Shown here piece by piece: positions 18,476-26,461 of a stretch of DNA of 64,000 bases. Under the pieces are notes generated by a model. It saw only the letters and a list, made by a program, of their open reading frames with translations. It made no database searches and had not been told where the DNA came from. Source of the DNA: CAWCAW01 sp963793645 (GTDB lineage Bacteria; Actinomycetota; Acidimicrobiia; Acidimicrobiales; UBA8190); the NCBI GenBank assembly GCA_963793645.1, contig CAWCAW010000004.1, positions 558,001-622,000 of the forward strand, in the 5' to 3' direction. Position numbers and translations under genes: made by a program. Every line of letters starts with the position of its first letter. The stretch's first letter is position 1.

Positions 18476-19123
18476 ATGTCAGCCTTCGCACATGTCGAGG
18501 GCATTGAATGGCACTCGGTCGTCCGCACCTCGGGGACCACACTGCACGATCTGAGTGACGGCATTTCATCTGCTTTGCAGTTTTTGAAGGATCGAGGCAT
18601 CGATCCTCGAGACGTCGGATACGAGGCTCTCGGATTCGAGCCGACCATGACGTCACTCGGTCCGGGAATTGAAATTCGTATCCGGGATCACGCTCTAGAG
18701 GACGAGCATCTCTCCGTCGTCTTCGAAGGCACCGCCCTGGACCGGTCTTTTACCGTCCGTTACGGCGAGAGTCTTTTGAGCCACGCCGCCAGCATCGCCG
18801 TCCTTTCTCATGACGGAGGAGAGCTCCACTTCGGACGATCTGGAAACCTCGCTCCCCCACGTGGCGAGCCTTCGAGTTGGTCATATGTAGGACCGTTGGA
18901 CAGTGACCTCAAGGGAGTGATTCTCGGTGTCGCCCACCCCGACTTGGCGTCGGCACGACTGCGCCGGGGAGCCGACGCCGACCCCGAGGAGCTGCCGGTG
19001 TTCGACCCCGGTTCGAGAGCCGGGTTTCGGTGTGTGGCGACACTGGTCGACGACCGCTGCGGCGAGATCGACCTTCTCGACGGCGCCAACAACGTCATCG
19101 CCCTCGGGCACATCCTTCGATAG
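18476..19123 (+). CDS. Hypothetical protein, 215 residues
   Basis: ATG 18476 is preceded by GGGAGG with 7-base spacing; upstream in-frame ATGs lie in non-coding-like sequence. The protein is soluble and acidic, has no signal peptide, and alternates predicted strands and short helices. It includes ILSHDGG-type turns and a Cys in FRCVATLVDD near the end. I do not recognise a family. No close partner: the next gene on this strand starts 238 bases on and shares no overlap. Confidence 0.6.
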   Translation: MSAFAHVEGIEWHSVVRTSGTTLHDLSDGISSALQFLKDRGIDPRDVGYEALGFEPTMTSLGPGIEIRIRDHALEDEHLSVVFEGTALDRSFTVRYGESLLSHAASIAVLSHDGGELHFGRSGNLAPPRGEPSSWSYVGPLDSDLKGVILGVAHPDLASARLRRGADADPEELPVFDPGSRAGFRCVATLVDDRCGEIDLLDGANNVIALGHILR

Positions 19124-19360
19124 CCAGGGCTAGGCGCTTACCGGTCTACCCCTTGATGGGCCGGATCCGCTCCCGGGCCGGGCCGCCGCCATCACGGTGG
19201 CGACCAGGCGCGATACCAAGGTGCGCTATCTGTGCCGGCATGATTCAAGCAAGCCCCTCAGGATGCCGATTCTTTTCGCATGTGCCGTGTCCACGCACCC
19301 ACTGTGGTCCTTTCTGCCCGTCTGACGATGCCTGCCGATGGTGCGGCACGTGGTTGACTC

Positions 19361-20110
19361 ATGGCCGAGTCACCTGAAGACCGGCTTCGCCGGCGTCTTA
19401 TTCGCAAGTACCAAAACGAGGCGCTTGTCGAGCGCCTGCTCGAAACACCTGATGGGCGCCAAGCCGTGCTGAAGGCGCGCTCACGTTCGGTGGTGGTCAG
19501 GCGAGGGACCCCAACGCGCAAGCGTCGAGGAGAAGTCCCTCGAGGTGAGACTCCTTATGCCGTGCCAGCCCCGATCGCAGCGGCAACACCGCCACTGGTC
19601 GACGCCACAGTGGAGTCGACCCTCATCACATCCGAACGCGCCCCGCGTCGAGCTCGGCAAAAGGCCACCGTCAACGCACGCGGCCGCGGGGGTGGCGACA
19701 GTGCGTTGCAGGTCGTCAAGAAGCTTGCCTTTCCGGACCTGGGTTACATCACCCTGGGACACCGTGGCGCCCATGCCGCCAAAGGAAAGAAACGAGAAAA
19801 GGCGAACCCCGGCACGCCGGCGGGCGCTCCGGCGGTGCCGGTGGACGCCCCCGTGCAGGGTCTGGACCCGCATCGGGGCCTCCCTCCGGGTTGGTACAGG
19901 GATGCCGATGACGCCACCCGCGCCCGCTACTGGGACGGCATGACCCTTGGCAAGGACTCTCGTCCGGTTGCGGTGAACGGGTCCCGAACCTCGCTGGAGG
20001 CATACCAGGGCCTGGCCGTGGGCTGGTACCGAGACGAGGACAATCCGCGCCTGGCCCGCTATTGGGACGGCGTAACGCTCAGTGACGAGCGAGGCCTGGT
20101 CGCCGAATAG
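19361..20110 (+). CDS. Cytoplasmic protein with two DUF2510 modules
   Basis: 249 residues. The N-terminus is charged and helical (PEDRLRRRLIRKYQNEALVE), the middle is Arg/Ala-rich and probably disordered. Then come a LGYITLGHRGA motif (127-137) and two DUF2510 modules, GLPPGWYRDADDATRARYWDG (173-193) and GLAVGWYRDEDNPRLARYWDG (218-238). DUF2510 is a small Trp/Tyr-rich module common in actinobacterial membrane-associated proteins; its ligand is unknown. No transmembrane helix is present. The motif and module pair recur in the protein at 21865-22554, so the two are paralogues within 2 kb. Confidence 0.7.
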   Translation: MAESPEDRLRRRLIRKYQNEALVERLLETPDGRQAVLKARSRSVVVRRGTPTRKRRGEVPRGETPYAVPAPIAAATPPLVDATVESTLITSERAPRRARQKATVNARGRGGGDSALQVVKKLAFPDLGYITLGHRGAHAAKGKKREKANPGTPAGAPAVPVDAPVQGLDPHRGLPPGWYRDADDATRARYWDGMTLGKDSRPVAVNGSRTSLEAYQGLAVGWYRDEDNPRLARYWDGVTLSDERGLVAE

Positions 20111-20111
20111 C

Positions 20112-20984
20112 TCACCGGAACGTGGCGCTGAAGATTTTGAACACGCCAGAGACCTTGCGGTGGTAGTACAACGTGTCAGCGTCAGAACTGAGAGAGGGCG
20201 CCTCGACGAAGCCCGTCGCCACCGCCACCCGTTTGACATCCCTGAACGGTTGGCCCAGGTTGGTGCGCTGGGCCCGGTAGATGGCCGGTGGCCCTTGCCC
20301 AATGGTGACTTGGGTAAAGAACAGCTGGAGACCTGAAGGCGAGATATCAGCGGCATAGGTGAGGCTGCCCGGCTTGTTCACGAACCTCAAGAGGCTTTGG
20401 CTCCTGGGGTTGATGACGAACCCATGGGCAGCGCGATCAAACATTGCGATCGAAGCGCTGGTTGGGCCCGTCCCTCCGGCCCCGAATTGTCCAACGGATA
20501 CGAACAGCGTCTTGTCGTCGGCACTTACGTCGACATCGAATTCGACCACTCCCGGGGTACGTTCGGACACCCCGGGAACGAGATGCACGCCGGTTACGGA
20601 TCCGGCCGTGAACGTACCGGCGTACACCGTGGATAGCGTCGAGGAGTAGCTCCTCGTCGAGATGAAGTACAGCTCGCCATCTTGGGCCAGCGCCGCCACG
20701 GCGGTCAGGCCCGTAGGAACGTTGACTCCGGCAATTTGCCCTCGAAAGGTAAACGCTCCGTCATCGTTGCGGGTCGCGTACAGCAGCACCGTGTGACTTG
20801 CCTGGTTTGAGTTGTTGAACAGCAAATACCGGCCGTCGGGCGAGATGTACGGCTCCATGGCGGCGCCGGAGTACCCCTGGATGTCGACGGGCCGTTGATG
20901 GACGAAGCCCGTATACGTGGGCGTCGGGGATGCCGTTGACGCCGTTGACGCCGTTGATGCCGTCGCACACGACCCCAACGTCAA
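20112..20984 (-). CDS. Lipoprotein-like beta-propeller (PD40/WD40-like repeat) protein
   Basis: About 290 residues with repeated S.DGRYLLFNN / SADDKTLFVS / SPSGLQLFFT blades of the TolB-like PD40 propeller family, which binds other surface proteins or peptides. The N-terminus carries a lipobox LTLGSC, followed by four Thr-Ala-Ser repeats. The only nearby start is a TTG at 20984 inside the expected signal peptide. Upstream the same frame reads LARRICTALLITLTLGSC, a good lipoprotein signal without an ATG, GTG or TTG. Either an unusual start is used or a base is missing near 21010, where a neighbouring frame has a GTG (VTGSGHLEFPLLA). Confidence 0.7.
   Translation of the reverse strand: MTLGSCATASTASTASTASPTPTYTGFVHQRPVDIQGYSGAAMEPYISPDGRYLLFNNSNQASHTVLLYATRNDDGAFTFRGQIAGVNVPTGLTAVAALAQDGELYFISTRSYSSTLSTVYAGTFTAGSVTGVHLVPGVSERTPGVVEFDVDVSADDKTLFVSVGQFGAGGTGPTSASIAMFDRAAHGFVINPRSQSLLRFVNKPGSLTYAADISPSGLQLFFTQVTIGQGPPAIYRAQRTNLGQPFRDVKRVAVATGFVEAPSLSSDADTLYYHRKVSGVFKIFSATFR
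20929..20965. repeat. Nine-base tandem repeat in the propeller lipoprotein gene
   Basis: Four head-to-tail copies of a nine-base unit (GCCGTTGAC on the + strand) encode Thr-Ala-Ser repeats just after the lipobox Cys. They form a flexible linker between lipid anchor and propeller. Such repeats can change in copy number by slippage without breaking the frame. Confidence 0.7.
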
Positions 20985-21085
20985 GGTGATCAGGAGGGCC
21001 GTACAGATTCGGCGAGCAAGGGGAATTCGAGATGACCCGATCCCGTCACCGTAGTATTCAGACCGCTCCTCGAGGAGCGTTCGCC

Positions 21086-21538
21086 TTAGCGGCTGCCGAC
21101 CGGAACCTTCGAGCCGTTATGGCTGGCCTCCACAACGTGGGGCTCGGGCACCCGGGCGGCGCCACCGGCACCACTCTCGACGTCCGCCGGGTTATGCGAG
21201 GTGGTCAGTGCCGTGGACGCATCGAGTGAAGTCGGCGCGCTGGGTTGCTCCGTCGACAGATCTTGCGCGTTGGCGCGGGCCACGTTGACCACGATTCCCC
21301 GCTTCTTCCAACCCGCGCTGTAGGCGAGGTGCATAAGGCCCGTGCAGATGGCCAGGGCGACGGCACCAGCAACCAGGACGATGCCGGTCTGCATGCCGAT
21401 CCGTTGCCACTCGTGACCACCGACGGCCATGCCGAGGCCGAACACGACAATGGTGGCGGCGATCACGTACACGACGATCGTCGCCTTCGGCATGGGCGGC
21501 AGATCATTCGTTGATCTTGGTTTGGTCGTTTCTGCCAT
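21086..21538 (-). CDS. Two-helix membrane protein of unknown function
   Basis: 150 residues from ATG 21538 (MAETTKPRSTNDLPPMPK), preceded by GGAG at six bases; an ATG five codons upstream is an alternative. Two hydrophobic helices (TIVVYVIAATIVVFGLGMAV and GIVLVAGAVALAICTGLMHL) flank a short loop. A basic segment (GWKKRG) and a low-complexity Ser/Thr/Ala tail follow. No family recognised. It sits between the propeller lipoprotein and the membrane DUF2510 protein, so a shared envelope role is possible. Confidence 0.55.
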   Translation of the reverse strand: MAETTKPRSTNDLPPMPKATIVVYVIAATIVVFGLGMAVGGHEWQRIGMQTGIVLVAGAVALAICTGLMHLAYSAGWKKRGIVVNVARANAQDLSTEQPSAPTSLDASTALTTSHNPADVESGAGGAARVPEPHVVEASHNGSKVPVGSR

Positions 21539-21864
21539 GGTCGGCTCCAACATCTCCTACCTCCGGCGTAGCCAGGTCTTCTCTTACCTGCATCGGCGGC
21601 GCTGAAAGTGCCCTTAAGGAATTCACGCTGAGCGCCATTTAGGAACACCGTGAGCACGTTCGCGCCCGTAATCGCCCGAAAAGGCAGCTCAACAGGGGCA
21701 AAAGCGCCCCCTGAGCGAGGCCGACATGAACTATCGGCCCTGGTCGCCCCGACTGCGAGAAATGATTGTGGCCGGCGAGATAGAGGCTTGCCACGTCGTA
21801 AGATTGACGCGGGGCGGACTTCGAGGCGGGGCACGACCCTTTCTGATTCTCGACAGGAGGCGAG

Positions 21865-22554
21865 ATGCTGTCGACACGACGTGGCGCGCAGTCGATGGGG
21901 ACGTTGGGTCTCGCCATCGGACTCGTGATCCTGGCTGTTTCCCCGGTTGGGGCGATGATCGACAGCCACGGTTCGGGCTCGGCTGTCGTCGCCTACGCGC
22001 ACCTGGACTCCGCCAGGTCGATCACCTCTGGTGCGGTCACGCCCCCGACGAGAAGCCTGGCTTATACGGGAGCCGGCAAGAGCATTGGGTGGCTGGCTTT
22101 AGCCGGTGGCGTCCTTGTCCTCATCGGAGCGGCCCTTCTCTTGCTCGTCGACAGCCCACGCCGACTGCTCAAGCGACTGGCGGTTCTGGATCTGGGTCAC
22201 ATGAACCTCGGGCATCGAGGGGCACGAGGTGCGCGCCGACAAAGCCCCGAACACACGCTGGCCCCCATAGGCGCCGCATCACCCCATCGCGCACAAGGTC
22301 CCATCCTCTACCAAGGCCTCGCTCCTGGTTGGTACCGTGATCCGTCTGACCGCAACTTCGCCCGCTACTGGGACGGGAATACTCTGGGTCGCGACTCACG
22401 CATCGTGGTGCCCATCAGTCCCGACGTGTTAACACCTTTCGCCTTGTACCAAGGCCTGCCTTCAGGTTGGTACCGAGACGAAGTCAATCGGGAGCTCGCC
22501 CGCTACTGGGACGGCCGGCGGTTGAGCGATGAACGCCGCTCGGTGGCCGATTAG
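21865..22554 (+). CDS. Membrane protein with internal LAYTG sortase-like motif and two DUF2510 modules
   Basis: 229 residues; ATG 21865 follows AGGAGG. The order is: hydrophobic signal/anchor (12-30), short extracytoplasmic segment, LAYTG (65-69), hydrophobic helix (73-94), RRLLKR stop-transfer, LGHMNLGHRGA motif (110-120), and two DUF2510 modules (152-171 and 198-217). LAXTG followed by a helix and positive residues is the class E sortase sorting signal of high-GC Gram-positives. Normally it ends the protein, but here 130 cytoplasmic residues follow. Either the motif is a relic, or cleavage would release the outer part and leave the DUF2510 part in the membrane. Paralogue of the gene at 19361. 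Confidence 0.72.
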   Translation: MLSTRRGAQSMGTLGLAIGLVILAVSPVGAMIDSHGSGSAVVAYAHLDSARSITSGAVTPPTRSLAYTGAGKSIGWLALAGGVLVLIGAALLLLVDSPRRLLKRLAVLDLGHMNLGHRGARGARRQSPEHTLAPIGAASPHRAQGPILYQGLAPGWYRDPSDRNFARYWDGNTLGRDSRIVVPISPDVLTPFALYQGLPSGWYRDEVNRELARYWDGRRLSDERRSVAD

Positions 22555-22608
22555 GCCGCTGGCGCCTTGGGTGGACGCAGGCCGTAGGGTGAGGCCGGTG
22601 GTGAGTCC

Positions 22609-23340
22609 ATGAACATCTTCGATGATCTTGAAGCCGAAGAGGAGAACCTCGAAGCAATTCTGGACGCCCTTGATGACGACGAGTGGCTGTCTCCGTCCGA
22701 TGCCGCGTTGTGGACCGTGGCCGATGTCGTCCTGCACCTCGCTCAGAGCGAGGAGGCCGTCGTCGCCACTGCCCAGGCGGGATCGACGACGCAGTGGAGT
22801 GATCGTCAGGTAGGCACCCTCGACGAGGTCATGGGCCGCATGGTGGCGTCGGATCGAGCCGACGCCGGTGCCGTGTTTGATCGCTGGCGATTGGCTCGGC
22901 GGTCCGCGTTGGACGTGCTGCGCCACGCCGACGGGTCCAAACCTTTGGCATGGGCTGCCGCCCCTCTTCGCCCCGCCACCCTCGCCACCACTCGCCTGGC
23001 CGAGCACTGGGCCCACGGACTCGACATCACGAGGCCGCTCGGGATCGCCTTTCCCGACACGTCGCGCCTGCATCATGTCGCCTGGCTGGGCCATCGCTCA
23101 CTGCCCTACGGCTTCTCCCTGCTCGGCGAAGAACCTCGCCATGTCTACTGCGAGTTGGTCGGGCCGGCCGGAGAAGCATGGACCTATGGATCGCCCGAAG
23201 CCGTGACCGCTATTCGCGGCACCGCCGCATCGTTTTGCCGAGTGGGAGCACAGCGCATGGCTCCAGAACGTTCAGGGCTCGAAGCCAGCGGGCCCTATGG
23301 GGGACTCGCTCTTCGTGCCCTTCGCAATTACGCGGCCTGA
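22609..23340 (+). CDS. TIGR03084-type DinB-superfamily protein (maleylpyruvate isomerase-like)
   Basis: 243 residues. The N-terminal helix bundle (LEAEEENLEAILDALDDDEW, then DAALWTVADVVLHLAQSEEAV) is the metal-binding mycothiol-dependent domain, with His in VLHLAQ and in RLAEHWAHGLDI as metal ligands. The C-terminal half (HRSLPYGFSLLGEEP, then VTAIRGTAASFCRVGAQR) matches the small second domain of this actinobacterial family. It probably acts on a thiol-linked or CoA-like aromatic substrate; the reaction is unknown. Start ATG 22609, 54 bases after the DUF2510 gene. Confidence 0.82.
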   Translation: MNIFDDLEAEEENLEAILDALDDDEWLSPSDAALWTVADVVLHLAQSEEAVVATAQAGSTTQWSDRQVGTLDEVMGRMVASDRADAGAVFDRWRLARRSALDVLRHADGSKPLAWAAAPLRPATLATTRLAEHWAHGLDITRPLGIAFPDTSRLHHVAWLGHRSLPYGFSLLGEEPRHVYCELVGPAGEAWTYGSPEAVTAIRGTAASFCRVGAQRMAPERSGLEASGPYGGLALRALRNYAA

Positions 23341-23672
23341 AGGCGCCACCAGGACCGCCCGCCTTGTGACGCCCGTTCACCGCCGCCCGTAGCGCCTACA
23401 CCTGGCTCGTGCCCAGATGATTAGGTGATATCACTCGGTTCGTTACGGTTGTTTTCACCATTGCGCCCTTCATCGGTCCTGTTGATAGTTGACACAACAA
23501 GGGGACCACGGCTGTTGACCCAGGCAAAATGATTGTCGGGGGCCGGGTCGCAGAAGGCCGGGTGAGGTGGCAAGGAACGTAACAGCGGCCGTCGCCGCAG
23601 CCGGACACGCCACCGAGCGTCTCGGCTGTTGCTGTAATCCAGGCCTGGTGCGACCGGACCGAGTGACTCGCC
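23341..23672. other. Intergenic region
   Basis: No gene is supported. It contains a 10-base palindrome GTGATATCAC at 23432-23441 (approximate position) and an AT-richer stretch up to about 23480, a plausible promoter area, though 190 bases lie between it and the next start. No tRNA or riboswitch pattern was found. Confidence 0.35.
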
Positions 23673-24071
23673 GTGCATGACGCGTTACGGTCCGCCCTTG
23701 AGCGCGTGTTCGCCGATCTCCGGCGCACAACTGGGCTCACGCCGGAAGTGCGAGACGAACGCTATCCGGGTTGGTCGGGCTTGGACGGCCGGGAGATGGC
23801 CATGGTCTTTTCGATTGACGGGTCAGGGACAGGGGTCTACGTCATCACCGATGACCCGGTTCCTCGGCAACTGGCGCACGTGGCGGACCAGCTTCAGGAA
23901 TGGACGATCGAAGAGCTGTGGAATCAGGGGCGCGATGCCACGTGGCCGGAGTGTCCTGAGCACCGCAACTCGCACCCTCTGGATCCCGTGGTGGTAGACG
24001 ACAACGCCGTGTGGCGATGCCCGGTCAGCTTGCTCACCGTTGCCGACGTGGGCTCCTTGCACTCCCCGTAA
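23673..24071 (+). CDS. Hypothetical protein with a Cys/His pair motif
   Basis: 132 residues from GTG 23673. The first half is an alpha/beta segment (GREMAMVFSIDGSGTGVYVITDD). The second half carries WPECPEHRNSHPLDP and VWRCPVSLL. The spacing Cys-x2-His with a later Cys and the surrounding Trp/Pro suggests a small metal-binding or redox-stabilised knob. I recognise no named family. It is alone, convergent with the SDR gene 23 bases away. Confidence 0.55.
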   Translation: MHDALRSALERVFADLRRTTGLTPEVRDERYPGWSGLDGREMAMVFSIDGSGTGVYVITDDPVPRQLAHVADQLQEWTIEELWNQGRDATWPECPEHRNSHPLDPVVVDDNAVWRCPVSLLTVADVGSLHSP

Positions 24072-24094
24072 CGCTCAGGAGCGCCCCAGGCCGT

Positions 24095-24868
24095 TCAGGT
24101 CGCCGAAAATCCTCCGTCGACATAGATGGCTTGACCGGTGACAAACGACGACGCCGCGCTCGCCAAGAACACGGCCGCGCCGCGAAAGTCATCAACCGTT
24201 CCGTTTCGTCCCATCATGGCTCGCCCCGCCAGTTCGGTGACTCTTTGCTCATCCACAAACACCTCTTCGGTCATGGGCGTCCGCACAAACCCAGGAATGA
24301 TGGCGTTGCAGCACACGCCATCCCGTGACCATGCTTCGGCTTGGGATCGGGTGAGCGCTACCACCGCAGCCTTGGATACGCCGTAGCCTCCGCTGTTGCC
24401 AAATGCCCTGAACGACTGCTGCGAGCCAAGATTGATGATGCGGCCGAAGCCGCGCGCCGCCATGGGCGGACCGAATCGTTGACCCAGTAAGAACGGTGCG
24501 GTCAGATTCACCGCCAAGGTGGTGTCCCATTGCTCAACGGTCAGTACGTCAAGCGGCGGACGCACGTTTACCCCGGCCGCGTTGACCAAAATATCGGGCT
24601 CCCCAAAGATGGCCGCCACGTGGTGGGCGGCCCGGTCAAGCTCATCACGATCGGCCAGGTCGGCCGCCACGGCCGCGCAACGCCCTCCCCGAGCAGCCAC
24701 GGCGCGCTCCACATCGCCAAGGGTTGCGGCATTGCGCCCGACCACAACGACTGAAGCGCCGGCATCGGCAAGCGCCTCAGCCATGGATCGACCGATGCCT
24801 GAATTGCCACCGGTGACGAGTACGACGCGGTCGTCCAAAGAAAACAACTCGGGGAGCGCTGGCGTCAT
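24095..24868 (-). CDS. Short-chain dehydrogenase/reductase
   Basis: 257 residues from ATG 24868. Classical SDR features: NAD(P)-binding TGGNSGIGRSMAEALA, NAAGVNV for NNAG, catalytic Ser in LGSQQSF, Tyr and Lys in GGYGVSKAAV, and IIPGFVRTPM. An Arg after the glycine motif (VVVGRNA) suggests NADPH preference. Gluconate-5-dehydrogenase-like proteins have the same layout, so sugar acids are possible substrates. The 3' end converges on the hypothetical gene upstream of it. Confidence 0.9.
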   Translation of the reverse strand: MTPALPELFSLDDRVVLVTGGNSGIGRSMAEALADAGASVVVVGRNAATLGDVERAVAARGGRCAAVAADLADRDELDRAAHHVAAIFGEPDILVNAAGVNVRPPLDVLTVEQWDTTLAVNLTAPFLLGQRFGPPMAARGFGRIINLGSQQSFRAFGNSGGYGVSKAAVVALTRSQAEAWSRDGVCCNAIIPGFVRTPMTEEVFVDEQRVTELAGRAMMGRNGTVDDFRGAAVFLASAASSFVTGQAIYVDGGFSAT

Positions 24869-25149
24869 CGCGTCGAGGGTACATCGGCATCGCCATGACA
24901 CCACTGAGCGACGCGACAGCACAAAATAACCACGTGCTTCATATCAACGAGACCGAACGTGATGTGGCCAATCGGCTGAGTGAACCAGACGCGGTCGACA
25001 TGGCTTCGTAGGGTTCCCGTTGTTAGCACTACGGACCAACCAATCCCGCTGACAAGGGGTTTTAGGGTGGGGGTCCTCACTTTTTGTCAACCCGGGCCGC
25101 AACGGGTAGGTTCGTTGGTCCATTGCCTGTCGCGTTCGGGTTCACGCCG

Positions 25150-26163
25150 ATGGCGGGGTCAAACCGAGGGGAACGACGCCGACGCATCGTTCTGGCCGCT
25201 CTCCTTTCGACCGTCGTCACTACGACCTCCCTTACGGTGGTCTTCGTTCCACGACCCGCGGGCGCCAACCAGATCGCCAATCTTCGTGCTCAGGCCCTGT
25301 CGATCTCACAGAAGTTGATCCAGGACCAGCTCGAGGTGGGCACCTTCGAGCAGCAATACTCCGTGGCGTCACAGAAGGTTGCCGCCGATACGCAAACCAT
25401 CTCGGCGGTCGGTCAACAGATCAGCCAAGACGTGCAGCGCATGGTCCAAGAGACAACCTTGGTACGCCAGCAGGCTCTTAGCTCGTACATGTCGGCTGAC
25501 GATCAGCTGTCTGGTTCCGATGCCGTTCTCTTTGCCGGCAACGAGGAGACAGTGCAGGCGGCCAACGAATACGCCTCCGTCGCTGCCGGCAATGTCGAAA
25601 CCACCCTTGACCAACTGCGCACCACACAACACGCGTTGATGACACAGCGGGCGACGCTGCAGTCCCAACAACGTCAAGATCAGGCCGAGCAGATGGCGCA
25701 GGCCAATGACCTGGGCCAAGCCCAGAGCACAGAAGCACAGTTGGCGTCCTTGCAAAGCCAGGTCACCGGACAGTTGGCCCAAGCGGTTGCCCAGCAGGCC
25801 GCTGCTGAAGCAGCCGCCGCCGCCGCTGCGGTAGCCGCGGCGCGCCGAGCACAGGCGGCGGCGGTGAGGAAGACGTCGGCCCCTTCGGCATCAGGGGCGG
25901 TGCCCGCCCTCAACGCCTATCTGGAATGTGTCGTACAAGCAGAATCTGGTGGCAACTACGGAGCCGTGTCACCAAATGGCATGTACATGGGCGCCTTTCA
26001 ATTCAGCCAGGCCACATGGAACACCGCGGCCGAGGCGATCGGACGTTGGGATCTGGTGGGTGTGCGTCCGAACGTGGCCTCCCCTGCCAATCAGAACGCG
26101 GTGGCGATCGCGCTTTACGCCCTCGATGGCGAGCAGCCTTGGCTCGGAGATCGTTGTAGCTGA
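25150..26163 (+). CDS. Secreted coiled-coil protein with C-terminal transglycosylase (Rpf-like) domain
   Basis: About 337 residues from ATG 25150; the open frame extends 66 bases further to a TTG at 25084. A basic n-region (RGERRRR) and hydrophobic helix end at a signal peptidase site after PAGA. Residues 45-235 are Gln/Ala-rich heptads, a long coiled coil like the N-terminus of RipA/PcsB hydrolases, ending in a poly-Ala run. The C-terminal domain (YLECVVQAESGGNYG, then GAFQFSQATWNTAAEAIG) is a lysozyme-fold transglycosylase with catalytic Glu265 that cuts peptidoglycan. It precedes the CHAP protein gene in the same direction. Confidence 0.85.
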   Translation: MAGSNRGERRRRIVLAALLSTVVTTTSLTVVFVPRPAGANQIANLRAQALSISQKLIQDQLEVGTFEQQYSVASQKVAADTQTISAVGQQISQDVQRMVQETTLVRQQALSSYMSADDQLSGSDAVLFAGNEETVQAANEYASVAAGNVETTLDQLRTTQHALMTQRATLQSQQRQDQAEQMAQANDLGQAQSTEAQLASLQSQVTGQLAQAVAQQAAAEAAAAAAAVAAARRAQAAAVRKTSAPSASGAVPALNAYLECVVQAESGGNYGAVSPNGMYMGAFQFSQATWNTAAEAIGRWDLVGVRPNVASPANQNAVAIALYALDGEQPWLGDRCS

Positions 26164-26461
26164 CCGTTGACGCCGAGGCTTTGGTGGCGTCATTGGCGAC
26201 AAATACGTTGGTTGGCAACTCGATCGCACTTCCCTATGACCAGCGCGTCATGCCAACGCAAAAACACACTCGAAATACGAATGGGAGAATGTTTACCCGA
26301 ATGGGCAAAACGGACGCTGAATGGCATGCGCCGTTTAAGCGTTTTTCCTAGATAGATCGCTCGTTTGCACGATACAAGCGAGAAGCACCCGGCCACCTGT
26401 GGAGTGATGATCTGATCATCGGCGTTTGCACGGCCGACGTTTGCTCCACTAACACACTCCA
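26164..26461. promoter_or_regulatory. Upstream region of the propeller/CHAP gene with inverted repeat
   Basis: 298 bases, AT-richer than the surroundings, with no coding frame. A perfect inverted repeat GATGATC-T-GATCATC occupies 26406-26420, about 40 bases before the start of the CHAP gene, where a repressor or activator could bind. GCGTTTTT near 26338 may end the upstream transcript. The operator assignment is inference. Confidence 0.35.

Noticed and set aside
24960..25149. Possible c-di-AMP (ydaO) riboswitch upstream of the Rpf-like gene
   Set aside because: Such riboswitches precede many actinobacterial Rpf genes, but the conserved motifs were not found by eye in this leader.
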